From an uncultured Erythrobacter sp. (GTDB lineage Bacteria > Pseudomonadota > Alphaproteobacteria > Sphingomonadales > Sphingomonadaceae), in assembly GCF_947492365.1 (NCBI RefSeq), contig NZ_CANLMB010000001.1, forward strand, positions 992,001-1,056,000: a stretch of DNA of 64,000 nt. Direction: 5' to 3'. The position numbers were made by a program, and so were the translations under genes. Positions 43,958 to 53,039 of this stretch are shown one piece after another. Under the pieces are notes generated by a model, which saw only the letters and a list, made by a program, of their open reading frames with translations, was not told the origin of the DNA and did not search any database. Positions within the stretch are counted from its first letter, which is position 1, and each line of letters starts with the position of its first letter.

Positions 43958-44536
43958 TCAGGGTAACGTGGCCGGCCTGTTGCCCCCAAGAGGAATGCAG
44001 TGGCGGTTTTCTTGTCTTCGATCATAGATGATGAGTTCAGGCACATCACCAAGTTCACGAATCTCGTTTTCTGCTGGCGGCTGGTGCGGGTCAGGGTGAT
44101 CCTTCAAACACCGGGCGAAGTAGGGCTCCATTTGCTCGGAGAAAACGTAGAAATTAACTTTCCTCTCGCTATCTTTCCAGTCGGTCGGGAATCCGAAATT
44201 GGTAACCGATTGCGCAACGGCTTTCCAATATATCGACTGATAATGCGCAAGCGATTGAGCGTATTCACGGCAAGCGTCACTTTCAAACTCTGAACAATGT
44301 CCAATGAGTGAAGTCTGAACGCTCTGCGCATGAAGCGAAGGGTGCAGAAACTTGGTTGCCTCGATACAGTTCATCGAATGATGCGCTGGCACCGATTCAG
44401 TGTCCCGTAGACATTGGACGGCCAGCTTTGCCATCGCGTTTTGGGCATCATCTAGCTCTTCTTGCCGAGGATCTGTGCAAGCAGACACGCTAAGCAGCGC
44501 AACTAGCAGAGCGGCAAACCGGCCATGCATTCTCAC
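43958..44536 (-). CDS. Putative lipoprotein of unknown function
   Basis: A 192-residue protein without recognised family. The lipoprotein signal ends at VSAC (Cys20). The mature part has six further Cys (for example in AVQCLRD, SMNCIEA, GHCSEF, DACREY, FARCLKD, RHCIPL), an arrangement that suggests disulfide bonds in the periplasm. The start is a GTG overlapping the stop of the DUF1330 gene (GTGA). It is the last gene of the acyl-CoA synthetase operon. Confidence 0.7.
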   Translation of the reverse strand: MRMHGRFAALLVALLSVSACTDPRQEELDDAQNAMAKLAVQCLRDTESVPAHHSMNCIEATKFLHPSLHAQSVQTSLIGHCSEFESDACREYAQSLAHYQSIYWKAVAQSVTNFGFPTDWKDSERKVNFYVFSEQMEPYFARCLKDHPDPHQPPAENEIRELGDVPELIIYDRRQENRHCIPLGGNRPATLP

Positions 44537-44988
44537 CCAAACCCCTCGCCAACATCCCCCGGCGCAAACCGTATCAACCGGCTGTCCAACAGCCCCGCCG
44601 TTCGGTTCTGAACCGCGAATTTGTAATCCTCATCCAGCACCATTTCAAAGAACGCGCCGGCATTCGGGTATTGCGCGATAAAGCCGTCGTGCCATCCGCG
44701 CTCGCTTGGGCCTGTCACCATGGTCTGGAACGCGCCGCGCCAGATGATCTCGCCTCCGACGCGGCGGAAGATTGGGCCTGACGTGGTGCCATACTCCTCA
44801 TAAGCGCGCCTGCCGCTCCAGCCCTTGCCCGCATGCTCATGCCCTTCCGGATACTCGGCCAGATCGCGGTAGAGCAGCAGGTTGAGCATATGGATCGGCT
44901 CGTCGCGGGGGAGGTTTTTGAATGCCTCCCAGTTCTGAGGCGACGGGTCGATATGGATGCGCGCGGGGTCGGCGTATGGCTCGCCCAC
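44533..44988 (-). CDS. DUF1330-like protein
   Basis: A 151-residue protein of the dimeric alpha-beta barrel type. PIHMLNLLLYRDLAEY (about 32-47), GGEIIWRGAFQTMV near 80, and the closing strand AGLLDSRLIRF match DUF1330 proteins of unknown function. It is 3 bases downstream of the acyl-CoA synthetase gene and coupled to the lipoprotein gene, which suggests a shared role in acyl-CoA metabolism. No catalytic residues can be assigned. Confidence 0.75.
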   Translation of the reverse strand: MGEPYADPARIHIDPSPQNWEAFKNLPRDEPIHMLNLLLYRDLAEYPEGHEHAGKGWSGRRAYEEYGTTSGPIFRRVGGEIIWRGAFQTMVTGPSERGWHDGFIAQYPNAGAFFEMVLDEDYKFAVQNRTAGLLDSRLIRFAPGDVGEGFG

Positions 44989-44991
44989 CCC

Positions 44992-46605
44992 TTACGCCTC
45001 CAGCTTGTAGTCGGAGAAGCGCTCGCGCAGATCCTTCTTGCTGATCTTGCCGGTCGCGGTGTGCGGGATGTCATCGACGAACTCGACCGCATCGGGCAGC
45101 CACCACTTGGCGATGAGCGGTTTGAGGTGCTCGATAATGTCATCGGCGGTGACATCGGAGCCTTCGTTCCGAATCACGAACAGCACCGGACGCTCGTCCC
45201 ATTTGGGATGCGGCATGCCCACACAGGCCGCTTCGGCGACATCCGGGTGGCCCACGGCGGCGTTTTCCAGCTCGACCGAGCTGATCCACTCGCCGCCCGA
45301 TTTGATCACGTCCTTGGTCCGGTCTGTGAGTTGCAGCGTGCCGTCAGGGTGGATGATGCCGACATCGCCGGTGTCGAACCAGCCATCATTGCTGCTCGCG
45401 TCTTTCTCGGCCTTGAGATAGCGGCGGATGATCCACGGTCCGCGAATTTGCAGCGCGCCCGAAGTCTTGCCGTCGCGCGGCAGTTCGGTGACATTGTCGT
45501 CGAGATCGACAATGCGCAGCTCCACGCCAAAGACCGGGCGGCCCTGCATCGCGGTCTTGTCGACGCGCTCTTCGAAGCTCAGTTCTTCCCAATCGAAAGT
45601 CGGCCCGCCAACGGTGCCGATGGGCGAGGTTTCGGTCATGCCCCATGCGTGCTGGACGCGGGTGCCGTTGCGCATCAGCCGCTCGATCATAAAGCGCGGA
45701 CAGGCCGAACCGCCAATGGTCGCAGCCTTGAGCGGAGGCAGGTCGAGCCCTTCCTTGTCGCAATACTGGAAATGCGCGAGCCAGACGGTCGGCACACCCG
45801 CGCTGTCAGTGACCTTCTCGCGGATCATCAGATCGTGGAGGACCGCCGGATCGTTCACGCAGGAGAACACGAATTTGATCCCCGCCATCGCGCCCGCATA
45901 GGGCAGACCCCAACTCGCCGCGTGGAACATTGGCACGACCGGCAGCATCACCGAGGCACTCGAGAAGTTGAACGCCGCCGGTTGGAGCCCTGCCATCGCG
46001 TGCATCACGGTTGAGCGGTGCTCATATTGCACACCTTTGGGATTGCCCGTCGTGCCCGAGGTGTAGCAGATCATGCAAGGATCGCGCTCGTCGCCGGTGA
46101 ACCACTCATAGTTCCCATCCTGCGCGCCGATCCAGTCTTCGAACGCGGTCGTATGCTCGCCCGAATCGTAGCAGATGTAATGCTCGACCGTGGTCCAGCG
46201 GTCCTTCATCTTGTCGACGATCGGCTGGAAGGCCGCGTCATAGAGCAGCACGCGGTCTTCGGCGTGGGTGACGATATAGTCGAGCTGATCGTCGAACAGG
46301 CGCGGGTTTACGGTGTGGAGCACCCCGCCCATCCCTGCGACCCCGTACCAGCTCACCAGATGGCGCGAATGGTTCATCGCTAGGCTAGCCACACGCTCGC
46401 CCGGCTTGATCCCCAACGCCTCCAGCGCCTGCGCCATCTTGAGCGCGTCGCTGCGAATACCAGCCCAGTCAGTGCGTGTCTCGCTTCCATCAGCCCAGCG
46501 CGTCACGATCTCGCGGCCGCCGGATTCGCGCGCTGCATGATCGATCACATGGGTGATCCGCATCGACCAGTCCTGCATGGCGCCAAGCGTTTGTGTGAGC
46601 ATCAT
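44992..46605 (-). CDS. Fatty-acyl-CoA synthetase (AMP-forming)
   Basis: A 537-residue ANL-superfamily ligase that activates a medium- or long-chain fatty acid to acyl-CoA. The P-loop is CYTSGTTGNPKGVQYEH (about residue 175), the AMP-binding motif HAWGMTETSP lies near 320, the GWFDTGDVG hinge region near 415, and the catalytic Lys is in TGKISKKD near 523. The start used is the first of two ATGs at 46605 behind CAGGAGA; 46602 is the alternative, and a frame extending to 46665 is unsupported. It heads an operon with the DUF1330 and lipoprotein genes. Confidence 0.88.
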   Translation of the reverse strand: MMLTQTLGAMQDWSMRITHVIDHAARESGGREIVTRWADGSETRTDWAGIRSDALKMAQALEALGIKPGERVASLAMNHSRHLVSWYGVAGMGGVLHTVNPRLFDDQLDYIVTHAEDRVLLYDAAFQPIVDKMKDRWTTVEHYICYDSGEHTTAFEDWIGAQDGNYEWFTGDERDPCMICYTSGTTGNPKGVQYEHRSTVMHAMAGLQPAAFNFSSASVMLPVVPMFHAASWGLPYAGAMAGIKFVFSCVNDPAVLHDLMIREKVTDSAGVPTVWLAHFQYCDKEGLDLPPLKAATIGGSACPRFMIERLMRNGTRVQHAWGMTETSPIGTVGGPTFDWEELSFEERVDKTAMQGRPVFGVELRIVDLDDNVTELPRDGKTSGALQIRGPWIIRRYLKAEKDASSNDGWFDTGDVGIIHPDGTLQLTDRTKDVIKSGGEWISSVELENAAVGHPDVAEAACVGMPHPKWDERPVLFVIRNEGSDVTADDIIEHLKPLIAKWWLPDAVEFVDDIPHTATGKISKKDLRERFSDYKLEA

Positions 46606-46757
46606 CTTCTCTCCTGAAATTACCCGCTTACCGAGCGGTCTTTGCGCGCAACAATGGCGCGACAAAGCCGCCTTGGCAATCGGGCAAAACAGATGAGAAG
46701 GCAGAGGCCGGATCGCGCCGACCTCTGCCCGATCGAAGAAGTTGCCAGACGGGCGGG

Positions 46758-47564
46758 CTAGCGGATGAAATAGCCCGCGACATCGAACCGGCTACCGTTG
46801 CGCACCATAATTACGGTTTCGACCGAAATGGCATCCACGCCGGCGAACTTGGTCTGGAACTGAAGAACTTCGTAGTCACCTTCGGGCGCGCCCGGCAGCG
46901 TCGATAATTGCTGCACCGCGGCGAGCCTGCGATCTTCGACCGCGCCCAGCGGGCTGCGCACCGGCTCAATCACTCCGGTCCATTCCTCTAGAGTTGTCTC
47001 GTTCTGGAAGAATTCACCTCCATCTTCCCAGCTTTGCGCAAAATCGCCCGCATCAATGGACGCAAGGAAGATCTCTGCTTGATCCATCGATACTGCATCA
47101 TCGGGATTGGTGGACGGCGTGCTGGCAGTGGACGAGGCATCGACTGATGGCCCGGCAGCACTGCTGGCACTGTCGCTGGCCGGGCTGGAAACAACTGCAA
47201 TAACTGCGGCGGCGATTACGATAGACATGATAAGCATTCCTCCTGCGAGCCAAGTGAACCGGATTGGTCCTGCCCGCTTGGTTTGTGTGAGGATTGCATT
47301 ATCCGCGCTGCTGCTATCACCCGCGACCCCGAAAGATCTGTGCGCTGGATTTTGGGGTGCCAGTCCCTCGGCATCCCGCAAGATTCTTGCGGCCTCGCGG
47401 CTGCTCGACACACCCAGTTTGCGCCGCGCATTGCGCAGGCGATCATTGATCGTATGGACCGAAAGGCCAAGAAGCGAGGCGGAGGATTTGGTGTCATGCC
47501 CCTCCAGCAGCAGCCGAAGTGCCTCCTTCTCCTTGTCGGTCAGGTCTTCGATCTCGGACGCCAT
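46758..47564 (-). CDS. Membrane-anchored LuxR-type HTH regulator with DUF4019-like domain
   Basis: A 268-residue one-component regulator. A LuxR-type helix-turn-helix occupies residues about 8-62 (LTDKEKEALRLLLEGHDTKS in part; LGLSVHTINDRLRNARRKLGV is the recognition region). A single membrane helix at about 103-127 (WLAGGMLIMSIVIAAAVIAVV, partly quoted) places a C-terminal domain of about 120 residues (AEIFLASIDAGDFAQSW, FQTKFAG) outside the cytoplasm; it resembles DUF4019. The start ATG shares one base with the dnaE stop (TAATG). It presumably senses an envelope condition and binds DNA from the membrane; this is inferred. Confidence 0.83.
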   Translation of the reverse strand: MASEIEDLTDKEKEALRLLLEGHDTKSSASLLGLSVHTINDRLRNARRKLGVSSSREAARILRDAEGLAPQNPAHRSFGVAGDSSSADNAILTQTKRAGPIRFTWLAGGMLIMSIVIAAAVIAVVSSPASDSASSAAGPSVDASSTASTPSTNPDDAVSMDQAEIFLASIDAGDFAQSWEDGGEFFQNETTLEEWTGVIEPVRSPLGAVEDRRLAAVQQLSTLPGAPEGDYEVLQFQTKFAGVDAISVETVIMVRNGSRFDVAGYFIR

Positions 47565-50500
47565 TACGCAACCAGTTTGAGGTTTGCCCGGCCCCGCCCG
47601 CCGGCTCTCAGCGGTTCAAGCGCGACGTTCTCAATCCCCTCAACCTCAGCAAGCCTCTCGGCAAGCTCTCCATCGAGGACGAAATTGGTGCCTAGCCGCA
47701 TATGCGCCTCTTCATCCGCACCTAGGATCAACCGCACCAGAACTTCGCCCATAGCCGTTTGGCCCGCTTGTTCGCTGGTGGAAAGCTCGAGCTTGAGATG
47801 CGCCAGCGCTTCGGCGGTGAAGATGTCCGCCTTCAGGATCATCGGGGTGCGCCCGCTGACCGAAGCAAGCGGCCGCGCGCCGCGCACGGTCAAGCGCGGA
47901 GGCTCGCCGGGATTGGGCGAATCCAGCTCGACCGTCAGCAGCACGCATTCGCCGCTGGCTGCCCATTCGGGGAATTTGTCGACCAGCGATTCCTCGAAAC
48001 AGGCCGAAGAGAATTGCCCCGAAGAATCAGAGAAGTCGGCGCGAATGAACTCCGCCCCGCGTTTTGTCCGCCCCTTGCTCGCACCCTCCACCATCGCTGC
48101 GATCATGGCTGTGCCGCGACCGCCGGGAGGCGCGCCCGCTTCCATCAGGCTCTGATAGGTGCGCGCGCCTTGGGCCGAGGCGACTTCGCGATATTGCTGC
48201 ACCGGATGGGCGGAGAAGTAGAAGCCGAAATTCTCGCGCTCCTTGGCCATCTGTTCGACCCGCGACCAGTCCTCGCTCGCTTGCAGGCGCAGGTCTTCTG
48301 CCGCCGCATCTTCGCCACCGAACAAGCCGCCCTGCCCGCTGGAGCGTTCCCGGATCGCGGCATCGGCCACGGCGAGCAACATATCGGCATTGGCGAACAG
48401 CGCCGCGCGGTTTGGCTCAAGCCCGTCGAGCGCGCCTGCGCAGATCAGCCCCTCTAACTGCCGCCGGTTCATCGCGCCTTGGGGAAGCCGTTCAAAGAAG
48501 TCCTTCAGGCTCTCATAGCGACCATTCGCCTCACGCTCGGCGACAATCGCTTCCATCGCCTTTTCGCCGACATTGCGGATGCCTGCGAGCGCGTATCGCA
48601 CGCCATAACCATCATCGGTCTGCTCGACGGAAAAGCGCGCTTCGGATGCGTTGATATCGGGCGGCAGCACTTGCACGCCGGTGCCCTCGGCCCGCTCGAC
48701 CGGATAGCGACGTGCATCATCCACGAACGCGGAGAGCTTCTCCGACTGGTGCATGTCGAAGCACATGGAGGCCGCGTAGAATTCCTCGGGATAATGCGCC
48801 TTCAGCCAAGCGGTTTGATAAGCGAGCAGAGCGTAGGCGGCGGCGTGCGATTTGTTGAAACCGTAGCCTGCGAATTTGTCGATCAAGTCGAACAGCTCGT
48901 TGGCCTGCTTCGCCTCGATATCCGAGTTTTCCTTGCAACCCTCGACGAAACGCCCGCGCTGGACGTCCATCTCGGCCTGCACCTTCTTACCCATCGCGCG
49001 GCGCAGCAGGTCAGCATCGCCAAGCGAGTATCCGGCGAGGATCTGCGCCGCCTGCATCACCTGTTCCTGATAGACGAAGATGCCGTAGGTTTCGGCGAGG
49101 ATGCCTTCGAGTTTGGCATGTGGATATTCGATCGCGACTTCGCCCGCCTTGCGCTGACCGAAGAGCGGGATGTTATCCATCGGGCCGGGACGATAGAGCG
49201 AAACGAGCGCGATAATGTCGCCGAAATTGGAGGGTTTGACTGCCTTCAGCGTGCGCCGCATGCCTTCGGATTCCAGCTGGAAGACGCCGACCGTGTTACC
49301 TGCCTGCATGAGGTCGTAAACCGATTTGTCGTCAAGCGGGAGGTCGCCCAGATCAATCGTGATCCCGCGCAGCTCAAGCAGATCCACGGCCTTGCGCAGA
49401 ACCGACAGCGTCTTGAGGCCGAGGAAGTCGAACTTCACCAGACCCGACGATTCCACATGCTTCATGTCGAACTGCGTCACCGGCATGTCCGAGCGCGGAT
49501 CGCGGTAGAGCGGCACCAACTGCGCCAGCGGCCTGTCGCCGATCACAACGCCCGCCGCGTGGGTCGAGGAATTGCGCGGCAGACCCTCCAGCTGCATCGC
49601 CAGATCAACGAGGCGCTTCACCTCGTTGTCATTGTCATATTCGCTCTTGAAATCCGAAGCACCATTGAGCGCACGCGGCAGCGTCCACGGGTCGGTCGGG
49701 TGGTTGGGCACCATCTTGCACAGCCGGTCGACCTGACCATAGCTCATCTGCAGGATCCGCCCGCAATCGCGCAAGACCGCGCGCGCTTTCAGCTTACCGA
49801 AAGTGATGATCTGCGCGACGTGATCGGCGCCGTATTTCTCCTGCACATAGCGGATCACTTCACCGCGGCGCGTTTCGCAGAAGTCGATATCGAAGTCGGG
49901 CATCGACACACGTTCGGGGTTGAGGAAGCGTTCGAACAGCAGACCCAGCTTGATCGGATCGAGGTCGGTGATGGTCAGCGCCCATGCGACAATCGAGCCC
50001 GCGCCCGAACCACGCCCCGGACCCACCGGAATGCCCTGATCCTTGGCCCACATGATGAAGTCGGCAACGATCAGGAAGTAGCCGGGAAAGCCCATCCCGA
50101 CGATGATGCCGATCTCGTAATCGAGCCGCTCGAAATAGATCGCGCGCTCTTCTTCCGACATTTCGCCATAGGGTTCGAGCCGCGCTTCGAGGCCCGCGCG
50201 CGATTGCTCGGCGAGCATCTTGGCCTCACCCTCCAGATCGCCCGCTAGGCTGGGCAGGATCGGGTCGCGGTAGGGCGGCGCATAGGCGCAGCGCTGCGCG
50301 ATCACGAGCGTGTTGGCGGTCGCTTCGGGAATATCCGCGAACAGCTCCTCCATCATGCTCGCCGATTTGACGAAGCCCTGTTCGTTGGTGCGCGGGCGGT
50401 CTTCGTTCTCGATATAGGTCGAGTTGGCGATGCACAGCATGGCATCATGCGCGCGGTGCATATGCGGCTCGGCAAAGTTGGCCGGGTTGCTCGCGACCAG

Positions 50501-51088
50501 CGGGATTTCGCGCGCATAGGCCATGTCGAGCAGTGGCTCTTCCGCACGCTCGCACACCGGATCACCGTGGCGGGCAAGCTCGATATAAAGGCGGTTCGGG
50601 AACAGCTGCTGGAGCCGGTCAGCCAGCGCTTCGGCAGCCGGTGTCTGCTGCTCGGCGAGCAAGCGGGTCAGCGCTCCCTCGCCCGCTCCGGTCAGCGCGA
50701 TCAGGCCGTCGGTGTGTCCTTCGAGTGCGGCCATCTCGACATGCGGCTCATATTCGAGCGGACGGTCCAAATGCGCCTGCGAAACGAGGTGGCACAGATT
50801 GTCGTAGCCTGCCTCGTCTTGCGCGAAGAGCGGCAGGTAATCGACCTGCTTACCCTCCGATCCTTCGCGCGCCACACCCAGCAGGGTGCCGATGATCGGT
50901 TGCACGCCCTCGCCCTTGCAAGCCCCCGCAAACATCACCGCGCCATACAGCCCGTTGCGGTCGCAAATAGCGATGGCGGGAAAGCCGCGCTCCTTCGACA
51001 ATTTAGCGATAGCCTTGGGGTCGATTGCCCCTTCGAGCATCGAATAGGAGGACAACACGCGCAAGGGGATGAACGGAGCAAATGGCAT
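47564..51088 (-). CDS. dnaE: DNA polymerase III subunit alpha
   Basis: A 1174-residue replicative polymerase. The start at 51088 begins the PHP domain (FIPLRVLSSYSMLEGAI); an upstream ATG adds 16 unsupported residues. The catalytic palm motif is GPGRGSGAGSIVAWAL followed by MPDFDIDFCETRRG, which holds two of the three metal-binding Asp. The fingers, helix-hairpin-helix (RLPQGAMNRRQLEGLICAGA region) and C-terminal OB-fold (AMIAAMVEGASKGRTKRG in part) follow in order. The length is standard for DnaE1. The downstream regulator gene is coupled by TAATG. Confidence 0.97.
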   Translation of the reverse strand: MPFAPFIPLRVLSSYSMLEGAIDPKAIAKLSKERGFPAIAICDRNGLYGAVMFAGACKGEGVQPIIGTLLGVAREGSEGKQVDYLPLFAQDEAGYDNLCHLVSQAHLDRPLEYEPHVEMAALEGHTDGLIALTGAGEGALTRLLAEQQTPAAEALADRLQQLFPNRLYIELARHGDPVCERAEEPLLDMAYAREIPLVASNPANFAEPHMHRAHDAMLCIANSTYIENEDRPRTNEQGFVKSASMMEELFADIPEATANTLVIAQRCAYAPPYRDPILPSLAGDLEGEAKMLAEQSRAGLEARLEPYGEMSEEERAIYFERLDYEIGIIVGMGFPGYFLIVADFIMWAKDQGIPVGPGRGSGAGSIVAWALTITDLDPIKLGLLFERFLNPERVSMPDFDIDFCETRRGEVIRYVQEKYGADHVAQIITFGKLKARAVLRDCGRILQMSYGQVDRLCKMVPNHPTDPWTLPRALNGASDFKSEYDNDNEVKRLVDLAMQLEGLPRNSSTHAAGVVIGDRPLAQLVPLYRDPRSDMPVTQFDMKHVESSGLVKFDFLGLKTLSVLRKAVDLLELRGITIDLGDLPLDDKSVYDLMQAGNTVGVFQLESEGMRRTLKAVKPSNFGDIIALVSLYRPGPMDNIPLFGQRKAGEVAIEYPHAKLEGILAETYGIFVYQEQVMQAAQILAGYSLGDADLLRRAMGKKVQAEMDVQRGRFVEGCKENSDIEAKQANELFDLIDKFAGYGFNKSHAAAYALLAYQTAWLKAHYPEEFYAASMCFDMHQSEKLSAFVDDARRYPVERAEGTGVQVLPPDINASEARFSVEQTDDGYGVRYALAGIRNVGEKAMEAIVAEREANGRYESLKDFFERLPQGAMNRRQLEGLICAGALDGLEPNRAALFANADMLLAVADAAIRERSSGQGGLFGGEDAAAEDLRLQASEDWSRVEQMAKERENFGFYFSAHPVQQYREVASAQGARTYQSLMEAGAPPGGRGTAMIAAMVEGASKGRTKRGAEFIRADFSDSSGQFSSACFEESLVDKFPEWAASGECVLLTVELDSPNPGEPPRLTVRGARPLASVSGRTPMILKADIFTAEALAHLKLELSTSEQAGQTAMGEVLVRLILGADEEAHMRLGTNFVLDGELAERLAEVEGIENVALEPLRAGGRGRANLKLVA

Positions 51089-51148
51089 GGTGCAAATATG
51101 CGCCGTGAAGGCCGCACCGCCAAGGGCGGCTTCCACAGGAATCTATTC

Positions 51149-51238
51149 CGTCATCCCGGACTTGATCCGGGACCCAGCTTCTTGACACAGGCGTCAGGCC
51201 CGAAGTGAGCGGGACCCCGGATCAAGTCCGGGGTGACG
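51149..51238. repeat. Dispersed palindromic repeat, family B, full copy
   Basis: A 90-base unit with ends CGTCATCCCGGACTTGATCC and GGATCAAGTCCGGGGTGACG, perfectly or nearly complementary, around a GC-rich centre. It can form a long hairpin between the divergent-looking but same-strand dnaE and gpx genes. A half copy lies at 43897-43919. Confidence 0.85.
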
Positions 51239-51245
51239 AAGGCGA

Positions 51246-51725
51246 CTAAAGCAGCTTTTCGATATCCTTGGCGATTCCCGCAGGCGCGTCTTGCGGGCCA
51301 TAGCGCTTCACGACTTCGCCTTCGCGGTTGATCAGGAATTTGGTGAAGTTCCACTTGATCGAAGTCGAGCCCATCAGGCCCTTCTTCTCGCTCTTCATCC
51401 AGTCATAAAGCGGCGACGCATCCGCGCCGTTCACGTCGACTTTCTGCATCAGCGGAAAGGTCACGCCGAAATTGACCTTGCAGAACTCCGCAATCTCGTC
51501 GGCATTACCCGGCTCCTGCGCGCCGAACTGATTACAGGGAAAGCCGAGCACTTCGAAATCGGAATCCTTGAACTGCTGATACAGCGCCTCAAGCCCGTCA
51601 TATTGCGGAGTAAAGCCGCATTTCGACGCGGTGTTCACAACCAGCAGGACCTTGCCCTTCTTGGTCGCAAGGTCGAGCGTTTCGCCGCGATTGGTGGTGA
51701 CTTGAAAATCGGCAATTGTCGTCAT
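51246..51725 (-). CDS. gpx: Glutathione peroxidase
   Basis: A 159-residue thiol peroxidase of the GPx family, reducing hydroperoxides with thioredoxin or glutathione. The peroxidatic Cys lies in NTASKCGFTPQY (Cys36), the Gln in FPCNQFGAQEPG (about 62-73), and the Trp in KWNFTKFLI near 125. The resolving-type Cys of FPCNQF is also present. The start is the ATG at 51725, overlapping the previous gene's stop (ATGA); earlier frame has no support. Confidence 0.94.
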   Translation of the reverse strand: MTTIADFQVTTNRGETLDLATKKGKVLLVVNTASKCGFTPQYDGLEALYQQFKDSDFEVLGFPCNQFGAQEPGNADEIAEFCKVNFGVTFPLMQKVDVNGADASPLYDWMKSEKKGLMGSTSIKWNFTKFLINREGEVVKRYGPQDAPAGIAKDIEKLL

Positions 51726-52273
51726 GGCTGGTCCCGGTCCTTCGGTCGGTAGATAAAATCGAAGCTCGTTTGCCACGAAAGGCCGTGGTCCGTCGAGGCC
51801 TCTCCGTGCTGGCGCACACTTCCGTCTGCCTGAGCCGAGTAGATCATGCGGGCCAGTATGTCGCCGCCGTTTGGCCCGACACCGTCCCAATAGCCGGTCA
51901 GCACCATCTTTGGTCCGTCCTCGCTGGTGACAACACCGCCGGTGAAATCGACCCGGCGTCCGTCGCTGCCGATCCAGAGCTGTTCCCAACGACCTGTCCG
52001 GTGATTGACCATCGACACACTTGTGCCGCCGCTTCCCTGAAACGGCATCCAGCTTTCGCGGATCGAGCATCCGCCCGAAAGCCGCTCGATCTTGCTCGTG
52101 GCAACTTGAGTTTCGCTGCCATTGGGAAAGACGTCCCATTCCCCGACCCACATATCGAACCCGTCATGCACTTCCTCTGCGCAAGCAGGCGGCGGCGGGG
52201 TTGGAGCGGGCGCAGGCGCGGTGGCCTCTGGCGCTGCCTGAAGCAGCAAGAGCGGTAATGTGAATGTGAGCAT
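51722..52273 (-). CDS. Secreted DUF1579-like protein
   Basis: A 183-residue protein with a hydrophobic signal (residues 1-15), a Pro/Ala-rich linker, and a beta-rich domain. FDMWVGEWDVFPNG near 40, GGCSIRESWMPFQGSGGTSVS (abbreviated) near 68, and RWEQLWIGSDGRRVDFTGG near 95 resemble DUF1579-type lipocalin-like proteins. The start is the ATG at 52273 with GGGAGGG upstream. It is coupled to gpx by a 4-base overlap; function unknown. Confidence 0.72.
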   Translation of the reverse strand: MLTFTLPLLLLQAAPEATAPAPAPTPPPPACAEEVHDGFDMWVGEWDVFPNGSETQVATSKIERLSGGCSIRESWMPFQGSGGTSVSMVNHRTGRWEQLWIGSDGRRVDFTGGVVTSEDGPKMVLTGYWDGVGPNGGDILARMIYSAQADGSVRQHGEASTDHGLSWQTSFDFIYRPKDRDQP

Positions 52274-52358
52274 GGTAGTCCCTCCCTGTTTGCGGGAGAA
52301 TATGAAACGCAGCGCAATCCGGCGCGAGGGCAATTCTGCGAATGTGCGATATCGCCCG

Positions 52359-53039
52359 CTAGGTGAGCACCCCGTCATGCAGCCGGACCACACGGTCCAT
52401 GCGCGCGGCAAGCCGCTCATTATGCGTCGCCACCAAGGCAGCGCTGCCTTCGCCCCGCACCAGATCGAGGAACTGGCCCAGCACATTATCCGAGGTTGCC
52501 TCGTCGAGATTGCCGGTCGGTTCGTCCGCCAGCACCAATGTTGGCTGATTGGCAAGCGCACGGGCGACCGCAACGCGCTGTTGCTCACCTCCGGAAAGCT
52601 GGCTGGGCCGATGCGTCAGGCGGTGGCCAAGTCCGAGGCTGGTCAGCAGGCTTTCGGCACGCTCCTCAGCTTCGCCCTTTTCAACGCCTGCGACCATTTG
52701 CGGCATCACCACATTCTCGGTCGCGTTGAAATCGGGGAGCAGGTGGTGGAACTGATAGACGAAGCCCAGATGCTCACGCCGGATGCGGGTGCGCTGATCC
52801 GACGCCAGCTCTTCCGCCGCTTCGCCCGCAATTTCGATCGAGCCTTCAAACCCGCCCTCAAGCAGGCCGACAGCTTGGAGCATGGTCGATTTGCCCGAGC
52901 CGGACGGCCCCAGCAGCGCGACAATTTCACCGGGCATGATGTCGAGATCGACCCCGCGCAGCACTTCGATCTTCTGACCACCCTGCTCGAATGTGCGTTT
53001 CAGCCCGCGCAAAGTGACGATGGAGCCGTTCTTATTCAT
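52359..53039 (-). CDS. lolD: Lipoprotein-releasing system ATP-binding protein
   Basis: A 226-residue ABC ATPase of the LolCDE complex, which extracts lipoproteins from the inner membrane. Walker A is [13 protein letters not shown] (about residue 38), the signature motif is [15 protein letters not shown] (about 142), and Walker B is [12 protein letters not shown] (about 165). The start ATG at 53039 lies inside the end of lolC (8-base overlap). Confidence 0.95.
   Translation of the reverse strand: MNKNGSIVTLRGLKRTFEQGGQKIEVLRGVDLDIMPGEIVALLGPSGSGKSTMLQAVGLLEGGFEGSIEIAGEAAEELASDQRTRIRREHLGFVYQFHHLLPDFNATENVVMPQMVAGVEKGEAEERAESLLTSLGLGHRLTHRPSQLSGGEQQRVAVARALANQPTLVLADEPTGNLDEATSDNVLGQFLDLVRGEGSAALVATHNERLAARMDRVVRLHDGVLT

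Noticed and set aside
46605-46665. Extended start for the acyl-CoA synthetase at 46665
   Set aside because: The extension is Arg/Cys-rich, unlike the family, and the good ribosome binding site precedes 46605.
48479-50248. 589-codon plus-strand open frame antisense to dnaE
   Set aside because: Composition is His/Arg/Asp-rich without family motifs and mirrors dnaE codon structure; the dnaE catalytic motifs on the other strand are unambiguous.
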